From assembly GCA_017557785.1 (NCBI GenBank), contig JAFYYA010000043.1, positions 1-64,000 on the forward strand: a stretch of 64,000 nt of DNA, in the 5' to 3' direction. The notes under the pieces are model-generated. The model was not told the origin of the DNA. It searched no databases and worked only from the letters and a program-made list of their open reading frames with translations. The DNA comes from Salinivirgaceae bacterium (lineage in GTDB: Bacteria > Bacteroidota > Bacteroidia > Bacteroidales > SZUA-534). How positions within the stretch are numbered: the stretch's first letter is position 1; each line of letters starts with the position of its first letter. The position numbers were made by a program, and so were the translations under genes. Of this stretch, positions 41,641 through 50,715 are shown piece after piece.

Positions 41641-42987
41641 ATGATTATGAAAAAACAACTGATAATCGGCATTCTGATGGCAATCGCGCCAAGCACATTC
41701 GGGGCAAACGCTTCGGACAGTGTCCGCACAATGACGCTGAAAGAGTGTATGGAATATGCCGTTTCCAACTCAACAAAAATCCGCATTAGCGAAGCCGCCG
41801 TGGGTGATGCGCAGATTGCGCGCCGCGACGCCATTCTGGCGGCACTCACACCGCAGGTTGATGCGAGCGCAAGCGCAGGCTACAATTTCGGCCGCAGTAT
41901 CGACCCGCAGACAAACACCTATTTCAATACCACGTCGTTCAGCAACAGTTACAGCATATCGGCGGGAATCACCCTTTTCAACGGGTTCCAGGCCGTGAAC
42001 AATATGCGTGTGTCAAAGACGTCGCTGGCCATTTCGCGAACTGAGCAGGAACAGGCCGAAGCCGACATTTGCCTTGCAGTGATGGAGGCCTACTACAACG
42101 TGGTTTACTACTGCCGTCTGTGCCAACTGTTTGATGAACAGATTGCTACAGCCCGCACCGCGCTCGATAAGATGCGCCGTCAGGAGGAGATTGGACAGAA
42201 GAGCCGCGCCGATGTCATTCAACTTGAGGCCGACCTTGCCGACCGCGAGTACGACCTTGTCAGCACACGCCAGATGCGCGACGAGCAGATTATGACGCTT
42301 TCCGATTTGATGTTCTTTCCTATGGATGAGCAGTTTGCGGTGGACACAACAATGCCTTTGGCCACCGCCGACAATCAAACCGAGGATGAGATTGTCAACT
42401 ATGCGCTGGGCAACAACCCCAACGTGAAGATTGCCAACTGGCGCGCCGAAAACGCCCGCCGCGAACTCTCGACAGCCCGCTGGCAACTGTTGCCGCGGTT
42501 AAGTGCGAGCGCGGGCTGGAGCACTGGTTACTTCACCTATCAGGGCGTTGAGGGAGATTCGTTTGGCTCACAATTTCAAAACAACGGTGGCGAGTACGTG
42601 GGCGTGTCACTCTCGATACCCATTTTCAACCGCCTGAACCGCTACTCTGAAATATCGCGCAAGCGCAACTCATACGCCCGCGCCAACGCCGAACTCGACC
42701 AAAAAAACCGCGAGACGGAATCGGCTGTGCGCAAGGCTTTCAACGATTGCCGCACCGCTCTGGCCGCCTATCAGCAGGCTTGCAAAAAGACTGAAATTCA
42801 GCATGAAGCCTATCAACTCAATCAAAAACGGATGGAGCAGGGCCTGATTTCGGGACTTGAGTATCAGACGGCCGTCAACAACTATCTGAAAACCAAATCC
42901 GACGATATGAAATCGCTTTTTACCTATCTGATAAAGCAAAGTGTATTAAAGTATTACAGCGGAGTGGAGTATGTGAATCAATTATAA
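41641..42987 (+). CDS. TolC-family outer-membrane efflux protein
   Basis: 448 residues from ATG 41641. The signal peptide ends near STFGANA. Two outer-membrane-efflux repeats follow: first MTLKECMEYAVSNSTKIRISEAAV with the LFNGFQAVNNM segment, second IVNYALGNNPNVKIANW with VSLSIPIFNRL. Long coiled helices lie between beta segments, as expected for a trimeric tunnel. It is the outer-membrane exit of the tripartite system with the adaptor and ABC proteins that follow. First gene after the sigma-54 promoter. Confidence 0.9.
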   Translation: MIMKKQLIIGILMAIAPSTFGANASDSVRTMTLKECMEYAVSNSTKIRISEAAVGDAQIARRDAILAALTPQVDASASAGYNFGRSIDPQTNTYFNTTSFSNSYSISAGITLFNGFQAVNNMRVSKTSLAISRTEQEQAEADICLAVMEAYYNVVYYCRLCQLFDEQIATARTALDKMRRQEEIGQKSRADVIQLEADLADREYDLVSTRQMRDEQIMTLSDLMFFPMDEQFAVDTTMPLATADNQTEDEIVNYALGNNPNVKIANWRAENARRELSTARWQLLPRLSASAGWSTGYFTYQGVEGDSFGSQFQNNGGEYVGVSLSIPIFNRLNRYSEISRKRNSYARANAELDQKNRETESAVRKAFNDCRTALAAYQQACKKTEIQHEAYQLNQKRMEQGLISGLEYQTAVNNYLKTKSDDMKSLFTYLIKQSVLKYYSGVEYVNQL

Positions 42988-43103
42988 AATGGTGAATCGG
43001 ATAACTGTTGAATCGGATAATCGAAAGTTGACATTCAGTTCACCGATTATACAATTCACCAGTTCAACAATAAATCAGTTAATCAATTAATCAATAAATA
43101 ATT

Positions 43104-44360
43104 ATGGACTACATTATCGAACAAAAGAAAGGATTTGCGGCGGCTTTTACAAAGAAAGCGGTGCCGTTTTGGTTGGGCGGAGCAGTGGTGGCCGCGGTGG
43201 TTTACCTGCTTCTGCAGAGCGACTCGCGGTCGCTGAAAGTTGATGCTGAAACGTTGGCAATCAGTAATGTAACGCGCAGCGAGTTTAACGATTACGTGCG
43301 AATCAGCGGGCAGGTGGTGCCGCAGACAACCATTCAGTTGAGCCCGCTCGAAGGCGGCGTGGTGGAACGCATTGTGGCAGAGGAAGGTACAAGGCTTAAG
43401 GCTGGCGACCCCATTCTGGTCTTGTCGAACGAAAACCTTGATATGCAGATTCTTAACTCGGAAGCCGAACTTGCCGAAAAGGAGAATATGCTGCGCAACA
43501 CGGTTATTCAGATGGAACAGCAGAAACTCTCAAACAGGCAGAGCGAAATCGAACTCGGCATTGAGGTGAAACGCAACAAGCGCCACTACGAGCAGCAGAA
43601 GGCTCTGTTTGAGGACAAACTGATTGCGCGTGAGGAATATACGAAGGCCGAAGAGGACTATTTTCTGTCGGTTGAGAAGTACGAACTGGTTCGCGAGCGC
43701 CTGAAACAGGACAGCGCCTACCGTAGCATTGAGGTCCACAGGCTTGAGGAGAGTCTGGAGAATATGCAGAAGAATATGAAAATCATTCGTCGCCGCAAGG
43801 AGAACCTGGTGATTAAGGCGCCCATTGACGGCGAACTCGGCCTGCTCGACGCTGTTCTGGGACAGTCGATTCAGGCGGGTGTGAAAATCGGGCAGATAAA
43901 CTCGGTTGGCACCTATAAGATTGAGGCACAGATTGATGAACACTATATCGACCGCGTGACACTCGGACTTTCGGCCACATTCGACCGCCAAGGCGAGGTG
44001 TTCAACGCAACCGTCCGCAAGGTGTACCCCGAGGTGCGCAGCGGCAAGTTCCAGGCCGATTTCCGTATCGACGGCACTCAGCCAGCCAATATCCGCAGCG
44101 GCCAGACCTACTATCTGAACCTGCAACTCGGCCAGAGCGAGGAGGCGGTGATTATCCCGCGCGGCTCGTTCTATCAGTCAACGGGCGGCAAATGGATTTT
44201 CGTGGTATCGCCCAGCGGCGACAAAGCCGTCAAGCGCGAAATCCGCATTGGCCGCCAGAACCCGAAATACTACGAGGTGCTCGACGGTCTGGAGCCAGGC
44301 GAGAAGGTAATCACTTCGTCGTACGAGAGTTACGGCGACTGCGAGGTGCTGGTGTTCTGA
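43104..44360 (+). CDS. HlyD/MacA-type periplasmic adaptor
   Basis: 418 residues. One N-terminal membrane helix (about 22-38), a barrel-sandwich half (VRISGQVVPQTTIQLSPLEG, VERIVAEEGTRLKAGDP), a long coiled-coil hairpin (about 110-235), then the second lipoyl half (ENLVIKAPIDGELG) and beta-barrel and membrane-proximal domains. It links the inner-membrane ABC permeases to TolC. The 116-bp leader has repeated short words (gaatcggataa; ttaatcaa). Confidence 0.9.
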   Translation: MDYIIEQKKGFAAAFTKKAVPFWLGGAVVAAVVYLLLQSDSRSLKVDAETLAISNVTRSEFNDYVRISGQVVPQTTIQLSPLEGGVVERIVAEEGTRLKAGDPILVLSNENLDMQILNSEAELAEKENMLRNTVIQMEQQKLSNRQSEIELGIEVKRNKRHYEQQKALFEDKLIAREEYTKAEEDYFLSVEKYELVRERLKQDSAYRSIEVHRLEESLENMQKNMKIIRRRKENLVIKAPIDGELGLLDAVLGQSIQAGVKIGQINSVGTYKIEAQIDEHYIDRVTLGLSATFDRQGEVFNATVRKVYPEVRSGKFQADFRIDGTQPANIRSGQTYYLNLQLGQSEEAVIIPRGSFYQSTGGKWIFVVSPSGDKAVKREIRIGRQNPKYYEVLDGLEPGEKVITSSYESYGDCEVLVF

Positions 44361-44423
44361 AAAAAGGGGAGAAGGTAAGAAGTTAAGATGTTGAGAAACA
44401 ACTTCTAACCCCCAAACCTTTCT

Positions 44424-44493
44424 AAACAGCGAAGCGCTAAACCCTAAACAAGCGAAGCGACTAAACTTTAAACAAGCGAAGCGACTAAACTTT
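44424..44493 (+). repeat. Three tandem 22-24-bp repeats in the ABC ATPase leader
   Basis: Units AAACaGCGAAGCGctAAAC-type: 44424-44445 (22 bp, diverged), then two identical 24-bp copies at 44446-44469 and 44470-44493 containing AAGCGAAGCGACTAAAC. Single copies of the core agCGAAGCG(a)CTaAAC recur before permeases 3 and 4 and before the response regulator. Confidence 0.8.
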
Positions 44494-44519
44494 AAATAAA
44501 TAACTTAAAACTTAAAACA

Positions 44520-45200
44520 ATGATTAAAGTATCAAATTTATCGAAAGTGTTCCGTACAGAGGAAATTGAGACCGTTGCATTGAACGGCGTATCGTTTGAA
44601 ATCAAAGAAGGCGAGTTTGTCGCCATTATGGGGCCGTCGGGTTGCGGCAAGTCAACACTGATGAACGTTCTGGGCCTGCTCGACTCGCCCACAGGCGGCT
44701 CGTACGAACTGCTTGGCACCGAGGTGTCGGGGCTGAAGGAGAAAGAGCGCACAAACTTCCGCAAGGGCAATATCGGCTTTGTGTTCCAGAGTTTCAACCT
44801 GATTGACGAACTGAACGTGTACGACAATATCGAGTTGCCGCTCAAATATCTGAATATCAGCGCCGCCGAGCGCAAGCAACGCGTCGCCGAGATTATGAAA
44901 CGAATGGCTATCAGCCACCGCGCAAAGCACTATCCGCAGCAGTTGTCGGGTGGTCAGCAGCAGCGAGTGGCCATTGCGCGCGCCGTGGTTGCCAACCCCA
45001 AACTCATTCTGGCCGACGAGCCCACTGGTAACCTTGACTCGAAGAACGGCCGCGAGGTGATGACGCTTTTGAGCGAACTCAACGCCGACGGCACCACCGT
45101 GATTATGGTGACGCACTCGCCCAAAGACGCCGCCGTTGCGCAACGCACAATCAACCTGTTCGACGGTCAGATTGTGTCGGACGTGAAGAATGAATTGTAG
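44520..45200 (+). CDS. LolD/MacB-type ABC ATPase
   Basis: 226 residues. Walker A GPSGCGKST, Q-loop VFQSFNLI, signature LSGGQQQRVAIARA, Walker B LILADEPTGNLD and switch His in MVTHS. This is the family that pairs with FtsX/MacB-type permeases (mechanotransmission ABC systems). It is the only ATPase gene in the cluster, so it probably serves all five permeases. Confidence 0.93.
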   Translation: MIKVSNLSKVFRTEEIETVALNGVSFEIKEGEFVAIMGPSGCGKSTLMNVLGLLDSPTGGSYELLGTEVSGLKEKERTNFRKGNIGFVFQSFNLIDELNVYDNIELPLKYLNISAAERKQRVAEIMKRMAISHRAKHYPQQLSGGQQQRVAIARAVVANPKLILADEPTGNLDSKNGREVMTLLSELNADGTTVIMVTHSPKDAAVAQRTINLFDGQIVSDVKNEL

Positions 45201-45222
45201 AAATTGAAAATGAATGGGTTGC

Positions 45223-45250
45223 GTGGAGACGATGAGCGCATCGTCTCTAC
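45223..45250. repeat. REP-like palindrome 1 (GAGACG-type)
   Basis: GAGACGATG-AGCG-CATCGTCTC (45226-45247) with a TAC end. Same family of GAGACG/CGTCTC-type hairpins as the elements at 47941, 50595 and 53637, each just before a permease gene. Confidence 0.6.
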
Positions 45251-45308
45251 AAATACCCAAACACTCTTTACTAACACAACAACAACTAACAACTAAAACC
45301 ACAAAGCG

Positions 45309-47699
45309 ATGAAAAGTTACCTGAAATTCCTATCTCGCAACAAGTTGTACACAGCCATTGAAGCGTTGGGGCTGATTGTGAGTCTGGCGTTTGTGATTCT
45401 GATTGGCAGCTACGTGGTGCAGCAGTACCAGGTGGCGCACGAGAATCCTGACTGGAAGCGCATTTATTCTCTTGGCAATGACAAAACCACAGGCTTGGGC
45501 TACTGGGACAAAGAAGAGCTCGAAATGAACATTCCCGAGGTAGAGAAAGTCTGCCGGGTGTCGATGTCGCTTTTTGGAGGCGTAATTGAGTTCAATGGAG
45601 AAAAAATACAGGGCAGGCTTCCTTCCAACCTTACCGTTGACCCGGAGTTGTTCGACTTGTTCCCATACTTGCGTTGGGTGGAAGGTTCGGTAAGTGATTT
45701 CTGTGGACAAAACAAAGTTGTCATCAGTGAGTCGTTTGCCCGCGAACTTCTTAGCATTGAGCATAGCGACAATATGTCATCGCTCATAGGTAAAAGCATT
45801 CTTTTCGGTGATAGCAACAATACGATTGTCGGGGTGTTGCAAGACCTTAAAGGAACTTTCCTTTCGGAAATGAGCATCATTTCAATCTTCGGGAAAATTG
45901 ATGAAGAGAAGAATTTCAACAGCATAGGCAACTGCTCAACGCTGTACCGAATCAGAGCCGACATTCCACGCGAAGAGGCTGACGCCAAGATTATGGACCT
46001 TGTCAGAAAGGATTACGGGCCAACCTATGGCGACCAGACAATGAGCTGGCGTACGTGGCGGTTCGATGAGATTTTCTGGCTGGGCATACATGCAAACAGA
46101 GGTTTTTCTCGTGTCGGGAACAAACAACAAGTATATCTGCTCACTCTGGTGGTGTTCCTGCTTCTGCTTTCGGCCGTCTTCAACTACATCAATTTAAGTT
46201 TCGCTTTAAGCGGAAAACGTGCCAAGGAGATGGCTACACGCCGATTGTTGGGCGAGAGCCAAGGTGGTATTCTTCGGAAGATTATTACCGAATCGGTGGC
46301 GTTCACCGCCGTCTGCTTTGCTGGTGCGCTGGTGCTGGCAGCATTGCTGGTTCCATTTATGAACGGATTGCTTGGCGAGGAAGTCCAATTGTCGATTGAT
46401 TCAAATGTCAGGCTGCAAGTTCTTCTAACGCCCGGCTACATTGTTGCCTATATTCTGACGGTGCTGGTGTTGGGTGCGGCCAACGGTCTTGTTCCGGCTT
46501 TGGCAACATCGCGCTACCAACCAATTGATATCATCAAAGGCACGCTGCGCCGCAAGAACCGGATGGTGTTCAGCCGGGTATTCATCATTATTCAGAACGT
46601 TTTGGCAGTGATGCTTATCGCGATGGGATTGGTGATGGAGTTGCAGATGAAGCATATGCTGGAGCGCCCCACTCACTCGCAGACAAAGAACCGATTTTAT
46701 TTCTATTCTATGGCGTTCACCTATGACCAAACTAAACTTTTCAAGGACAAGGTTGAGCAACTGCCTTTTGTTACCAAAGTGGGGTTAGGAAGTGATTTGC
46801 CAGGAACGCTTAATGGTTGGCAAGGATTTATGCTTGACGATGGCACCGAAATCAAACTGTCTGTTATTGTGGCCGACACCAACTATTTCGACTTGATGGG
46901 GCTTGAGATTCTTGAAGATTTTCAGCACCCGAAGATGCATTCGGTATGGCTTGGCCAGACAGCTTACAGGGCGGCGAACCTTTCCGACACTTCGACGGTT
47001 TTCGCCCGCAAGTTCAATGTCAGAGGCGTCCAAGCCGAGTACATTGGCGGCGTTGTGGCAGATTTTCCAAGTAACTCGGCAGCAGCAGGTGATGAAGGTA
47101 TTCAGAATGTCTGCGTCATTATAGCCAAACCCGAGGAGACGTATTTCTCGCACAATCTGCTCATCGAAACCATTGGCGAAAGCAAGGAGTACGAACAGCA
47201 GATTCTCAAGGCCTACAGAGACTATCGGATGGAGCAGTTCGGTATCTACCAGGAACCTCTTCGTGCAGGATTCATCCGTGATGTTTACCGTCAGCAACTG
47301 GCATCAGCCCGCAAAACAATGCGACTGTTGGAACTTTTTGCGGCGTTGTCCGTCCTGATAGCATTATTAGGTCTGCTGGCTATGAGCACCTACTTTGCCG
47401 ACGAGAACACCAAGCAGATAGCCATTCGCAAGGTTTTCGGTTCCGATGTTACGCGCGAAACCTGGCGCAATGTGCGAAGTTATATGACTCTGGCCGGGAT
47501 AGCCTGCGTCATTGGTATTCCGTTAGCCGTTTGGGCAGCGCGGCTCTATCTGGAGCGTTTTGCCTACCGGATTGAGAACTACGGCTGGCTGTTTGTGGTG
47601 GCCATTCTTATATCGCTAGCAATAGCATTTGTATCAGTGATTTGGCAGGTTGTCGGTGCCGCCCGCACCAACCCCGCCGAGGCGCTGAAAAAGGAGTGA
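45309..47699 (+). CDS. FtsX/MacB-type ABC permease 1
   Basis: 796 residues, double-FtsX layout with about eight membrane helices. Helix 1 near residues 15-35, periplasmic core (about 45-270), helices near 275-420, a second half starting with a helix near 425-450, second periplasmic core, and a last helix bundle from about 680. Conserved FtsX motifs: KRAKEMATRRLLGES, IRKVFGSD and NPAEALKKE at the end. The first about 32 codons are nearly identical in DNA to permease 3 while the rest differs, suggesting recombination. It probably works with the single ATPase as a tripartite exporter or envelope mechanotransmitter. Confidence 0.9.
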   Translation: MKSYLKFLSRNKLYTAIEALGLIVSLAFVILIGSYVVQQYQVAHENPDWKRIYSLGNDKTTGLGYWDKEELEMNIPEVEKVCRVSMSLFGGVIEFNGEKIQGRLPSNLTVDPELFDLFPYLRWVEGSVSDFCGQNKVVISESFARELLSIEHSDNMSSLIGKSILFGDSNNTIVGVLQDLKGTFLSEMSIISIFGKIDEEKNFNSIGNCSTLYRIRADIPREEADAKIMDLVRKDYGPTYGDQTMSWRTWRFDEIFWLGIHANRGFSRVGNKQQVYLLTLVVFLLLLSAVFNYINLSFALSGKRAKEMATRRLLGESQGGILRKIITESVAFTAVCFAGALVLAALLVPFMNGLLGEEVQLSIDSNVRLQVLLTPGYIVAYILTVLVLGAANGLVPALATSRYQPIDIIKGTLRRKNRMVFSRVFIIIQNVLAVMLIAMGLVMELQMKHMLERPTHSQTKNRFYFYSMAFTYDQTKLFKDKVEQLPFVTKVGLGSDLPGTLNGWQGFMLDDGTEIKLSVIVADTNYFDLMGLEILEDFQHPKMHSVWLGQTAYRAANLSDTSTVFARKFNVRGVQAEYIGGVVADFPSNSAAAGDEGIQNVCVIIAKPEETYFSHNLLIETIGESKEYEQQILKAYRDYRMEQFGIYQEPLRAGFIRDVYRQQLASARKTMRLLELFAALSVLIALLGLLAMSTYFADENTKQIAIRKVFGSDVTRETWRNVRSYMTLAGIACVIGIPLAVWAARLYLERFAYRIENYGWLFVVAILISLAIAFVSVIWQVVGAARTNPAEALKKE

Positions 47700-47714
47700 T
47701 TAGTTAGGATTTTG

Positions 47715-47986
47715 AAAATGGCTAACAAACTCAATATATATGAACGTCTGAAAGACGTGATTTGCATAACCGGCCGCAAGCGCAGCGCAGCCGCCGGTTT
47801 CAACGCAGCCGAGGCAACAATCTGGAAGATTGAACTTTACAAAGGTTCAGTCTTTCAGATTGGTTTCCATAGTTTGGCTTTTCCGTGTGTTGCGCTTCGC
47901 TTACCCGCGGTTATGCAGATTTTGTCCTTCGGACAATTTTGTACGGACGCGGCGTGCCACGTCCCTACGTCTAAACTTTCTCAACT
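47715..47986 (+). repeat. 272-bp intergenic repeat, copy 1
   Basis: Aligns without gaps and over 90% identical with 50369-50640 (constant offset 2654). It contains chained small hairpins: ACGTCTgaAAGACGT, a CCGGC...GCCGG segment, TGTCC-TTC-GGACA and GTACGGACGCGGC/GCCACGTCCCTAC (47941-47968). A 95-codon frame runs through both copies, but its text is the hairpin sequence, so I treat it as a repeat. It fills most of the gap between permeases 1 and 2. Confidence 0.85.
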
Positions 47987-48017
47987 TTCTAAACCCTAAA
48001 CAGGACAATAAATTACA

Positions 48018-50351
48018 ATGAAAAAGAAAACGGACATATTGATTAAAGTTTTGTCGCTGGGCATTGGCTTGGCTGTGGGAATTGTGCTGATTGCAAAAGT
48101 GTTTTTTGAATGCAGTTACGATAGTTTCTATAAAGATATTGACAGAGTCTTTACCATTAGGACTTGGTTCTCGCAGCAAGGTGATGAGGGTGATTATGGT
48201 CAGGTGAGCGGTGCTGTGTCCGTGGGTTTTATGGAGGAAGTTCCTGGAGTTGAGGCTGGCACGCGCACAACCTTCATTTTCAGCGGCAACACCTATCTTG
48301 ACGAGGAAGGCAATAAATTGAAAGCAAGGCTTGTTTGTGCCGACACTTGCTTCTTCCACGTTTTTGACAGGCCGATTCTTGCTGGCGACCCTGCAAAGGC
48401 TTTAGGCAAAGCGGGTTGCGCAATGGTGAGCCGTAGTTTTGCCGAAAAACTCGGTGGCAATGTTATCGGCAGGCAGATTTACAACGAAGACAGGCCTGAT
48501 ATGAGAGTGACTATCGAAGGTGTGTTTGAAGATTTTCCGAAAAACGGAACTTTGGATTACGATATTCTGCTCTCGATGGACACCTACCCGAAATGGAGCA
48601 CCGACAACTGGATGGGCAACGACCGCTACAAAGGTTATGTGAAACTGCTGCCTGGCGTTGACCCCAATACTTTGGCCGACGGCATCCGCAAGATGCAAGA
48701 AGCGCATCAGTCTTTGGATGAGTTTGAGGCACAGGGCTTGCGAATTAAATATTATCTGAAACCTTTCAGTACCCTGCATACATCGGACAGCGAGGTTAGG
48801 TCGCAGGTGATTCTGCTGTCGATTGTTGCCGCACTGCTCATCATCATCAGTCTACTCAACTACATTCTGATTGTGATTTCATCAATGGTGAAACGTTCAA
48901 GGGAAGTGGGTGTTCGCAAGTGCTACGGAGCCGAGGCAAAGAACATCTATCAGATGCTCTCGGGTGAGGCTTTGACGCATCTATCGCTTTCATTGGTGCT
49001 GGCTGCGGCGATTGTTTTTGCCGGGCGTGGCATTATTGAGAATCTGCTGGGCGTGCCGTTCCGGACTCTGCTTGTTCCGCAGAGCGTGGCTGCCATTGTG
49101 GCGTTGCTGGTGTTTGTGCTCATTGTCTCGATTGTGGTTCCGTCTGAATTGTACCGACGGATTCCAATCTACGCGGCATTGAAAAACTATACCGAAAACT
49201 CGCGCCGGTGGAAACTTGGGCTTTTGGGCGTGCAGGTGCTTATCAATGTTTTCCTGGTGGTGATGATGTTAATCATCGGCCGGCAGAACGATGTGGTGTC
49301 TCACAGCAATCCGGGCTACAATTATGAGAATCTATATTTCTTTGATATGTACGATGGCAACCGCGAGGCGCAGATGCGAGCAGTGGAAACCCTTCGGAGC
49401 ATTCCTGATGTGACGGGAGTGGCCGTTAGTTACAACCTGCCATACGAAGGTTCGAGCGGCGACAATGTCTATCTGCCCAACGATGAACGCGAACTATTCA
49501 ACATCGCTGACCAATACGAGTGTTCAACTGATTTCTATGAGTTGATGGGCATTCAGTTTGTGGCTGGCCGTGCGCCGCGCGATTCAAATGAAATTGTTGT
49601 GGATGAGAAGTTTGTCAAAAAAATAGCCGAGTTTGCCGATTGGAGCGACGGAGCGGTGGGCAAGCAGGTTTTTGTTACCGGACACAGCAAAGTAATCGAT
49701 TACACGTCGAAATCATATTACACCATTTCGGGTGTTTATAAGAGTTATCTTATTGGTAATCTAAAAGAAGTCGACCGCCGACCGAGTGTGCTTTTCTATG
49801 GCGAAATGGGTTCGGCTGATTGTTGGATGCATCATATCTTGTTTAAAATGCAGCCTGGCTCGCTTGATAAGGTGCGTGAAACTTTGGAAGGCGTTCTCGA
49901 AGGCCGAGAAATAAACATAATTTCATACGCCGAAGAGATGCGTGCGGCATACGACGACAGTAAGAAAATGCATAACACTATGGCTCTTGGCGCAGTGTTC
50001 TCGTTACTGATTGCTTTACTGGGACTTATCGGCTTCATCAAAGACGAATCGTTGCGCCGCAGCAAGGAGATGGCTGTTCGCAAGATTAACGGCGCAACCA
50101 CACGCGACATTCTGGAAACATTTGCCATCGACATTATGAAACTATCGGTAATAATGGCGGTGGTGGCTTCTATCGGAGCATTTCTTGTGGCGCGCGAATG
50201 GCTTGAGCAGTTTGCCGAAAAAGTTTCCCTGACACCAATCTTTTTCATTGGTGGCTCGGCTTTGGTTTTGCTGGTGGTGCTGGGCGTTGTGATAATCAAT
50301 TGTTTGAGAATAGCCAATGCGAATCCTGTGGAATCGTTGAGGAACGAATAA
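48018..50351 (+). CDS. FtsX/MacB-type ABC permease 2
   Basis: 777 residues, double-FtsX architecture like its neighbours. Helix 1 near 8-28, helices near 265-410, a mid helix near 390-420 and a last bundle after about 650. Conserved motifs KRSREVGVRKCYGAE, RRSKEMAVRKINGAT and ANPVESLRNE. The N-terminus (MKKKTDILIKVLSLGIGLAVG) differs from permeases 1 and 3. The periplasmic parts are the most diverged, consistent with different substrates or partners. Confidence 0.9.
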   Translation: MKKKTDILIKVLSLGIGLAVGIVLIAKVFFECSYDSFYKDIDRVFTIRTWFSQQGDEGDYGQVSGAVSVGFMEEVPGVEAGTRTTFIFSGNTYLDEEGNKLKARLVCADTCFFHVFDRPILAGDPAKALGKAGCAMVSRSFAEKLGGNVIGRQIYNEDRPDMRVTIEGVFEDFPKNGTLDYDILLSMDTYPKWSTDNWMGNDRYKGYVKLLPGVDPNTLADGIRKMQEAHQSLDEFEAQGLRIKYYLKPFSTLHTSDSEVRSQVILLSIVAALLIIISLLNYILIVISSMVKRSREVGVRKCYGAEAKNIYQMLSGEALTHLSLSLVLAAAIVFAGRGIIENLLGVPFRTLLVPQSVAAIVALLVFVLIVSIVVPSELYRRIPIYAALKNYTENSRRWKLGLLGVQVLINVFLVVMMLIIGRQNDVVSHSNPGYNYENLYFFDMYDGNREAQMRAVETLRSIPDVTGVAVSYNLPYEGSSGDNVYLPNDERELFNIADQYECSTDFYELMGIQFVAGRAPRDSNEIVVDEKFVKKIAEFADWSDGAVGKQVFVTGHSKVIDYTSKSYYTISGVYKSYLIGNLKEVDRRPSVLFYGEMGSADCWMHHILFKMQPGSLDKVRETLEGVLEGREINIISYAEEMRAAYDDSKKMHNTMALGAVFSLLIALLGLIGFIKDESLRRSKEMAVRKINGATTRDILETFAIDIMKLSVIMAVVASIGAFLVAREWLEQFAEKVSLTPIFFIGGSALVLLVVLGVVIINCLRIANANPVESLRNE

Positions 50352-50368
50352 TTAGAAATCGAAAGTTG

Positions 50369-50640
50369 AAAATGACTAACAAACTCAATATATATAAACG
50401 TCTGAAAGACGTGATTTGCATAACCGGCCGCAAGCGCAGCGCAGCCGCCGGTTTCAACGCAACCGAGGCAACAATTTGGAAGATTGAACTTTATAAAGGT
50501 TCAGTCTTTCAGACTGGTTCCCATAGTTTGGCTTTCCCGTGGGTTGCGCTTCGCTTACCCGCGGTTATGCAGATTTTGTCCTTCGGACAATTTTGTACGG
50601 ACGCGGCGCGCCACGTCCCTACGTCTAAACTTTCTCAACC
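50369..50640 (+). repeat. 272-bp intergenic repeat, copy 2
   Basis: Second copy of the 47715-47986 element, between permeases 2 and 3. It has the same hairpin chain (palindrome GTACGGACGCGGC/GCCACGTCCCTAC at 50595-50622) and is followed by a ttctcaacc triplication and a GCGAAGCGACTAAAC core. Confidence 0.85.
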
Positions 50641-50715
50641 TTCTCAACCTTCTCAACCCTAAACAGCGAAGCGACTAAACTTCTAAACACTAAACTTTTA
50701 AAAAACTTTACTCAA

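Noticed and set aside
47712-47999. 95-codon frame, also present at 50372-50662
   Set aside because: It runs through the hairpins of the 272-bp repeat, has no protein family features, and the differences between copies fall without regard to codon position. Treated as a repeat.
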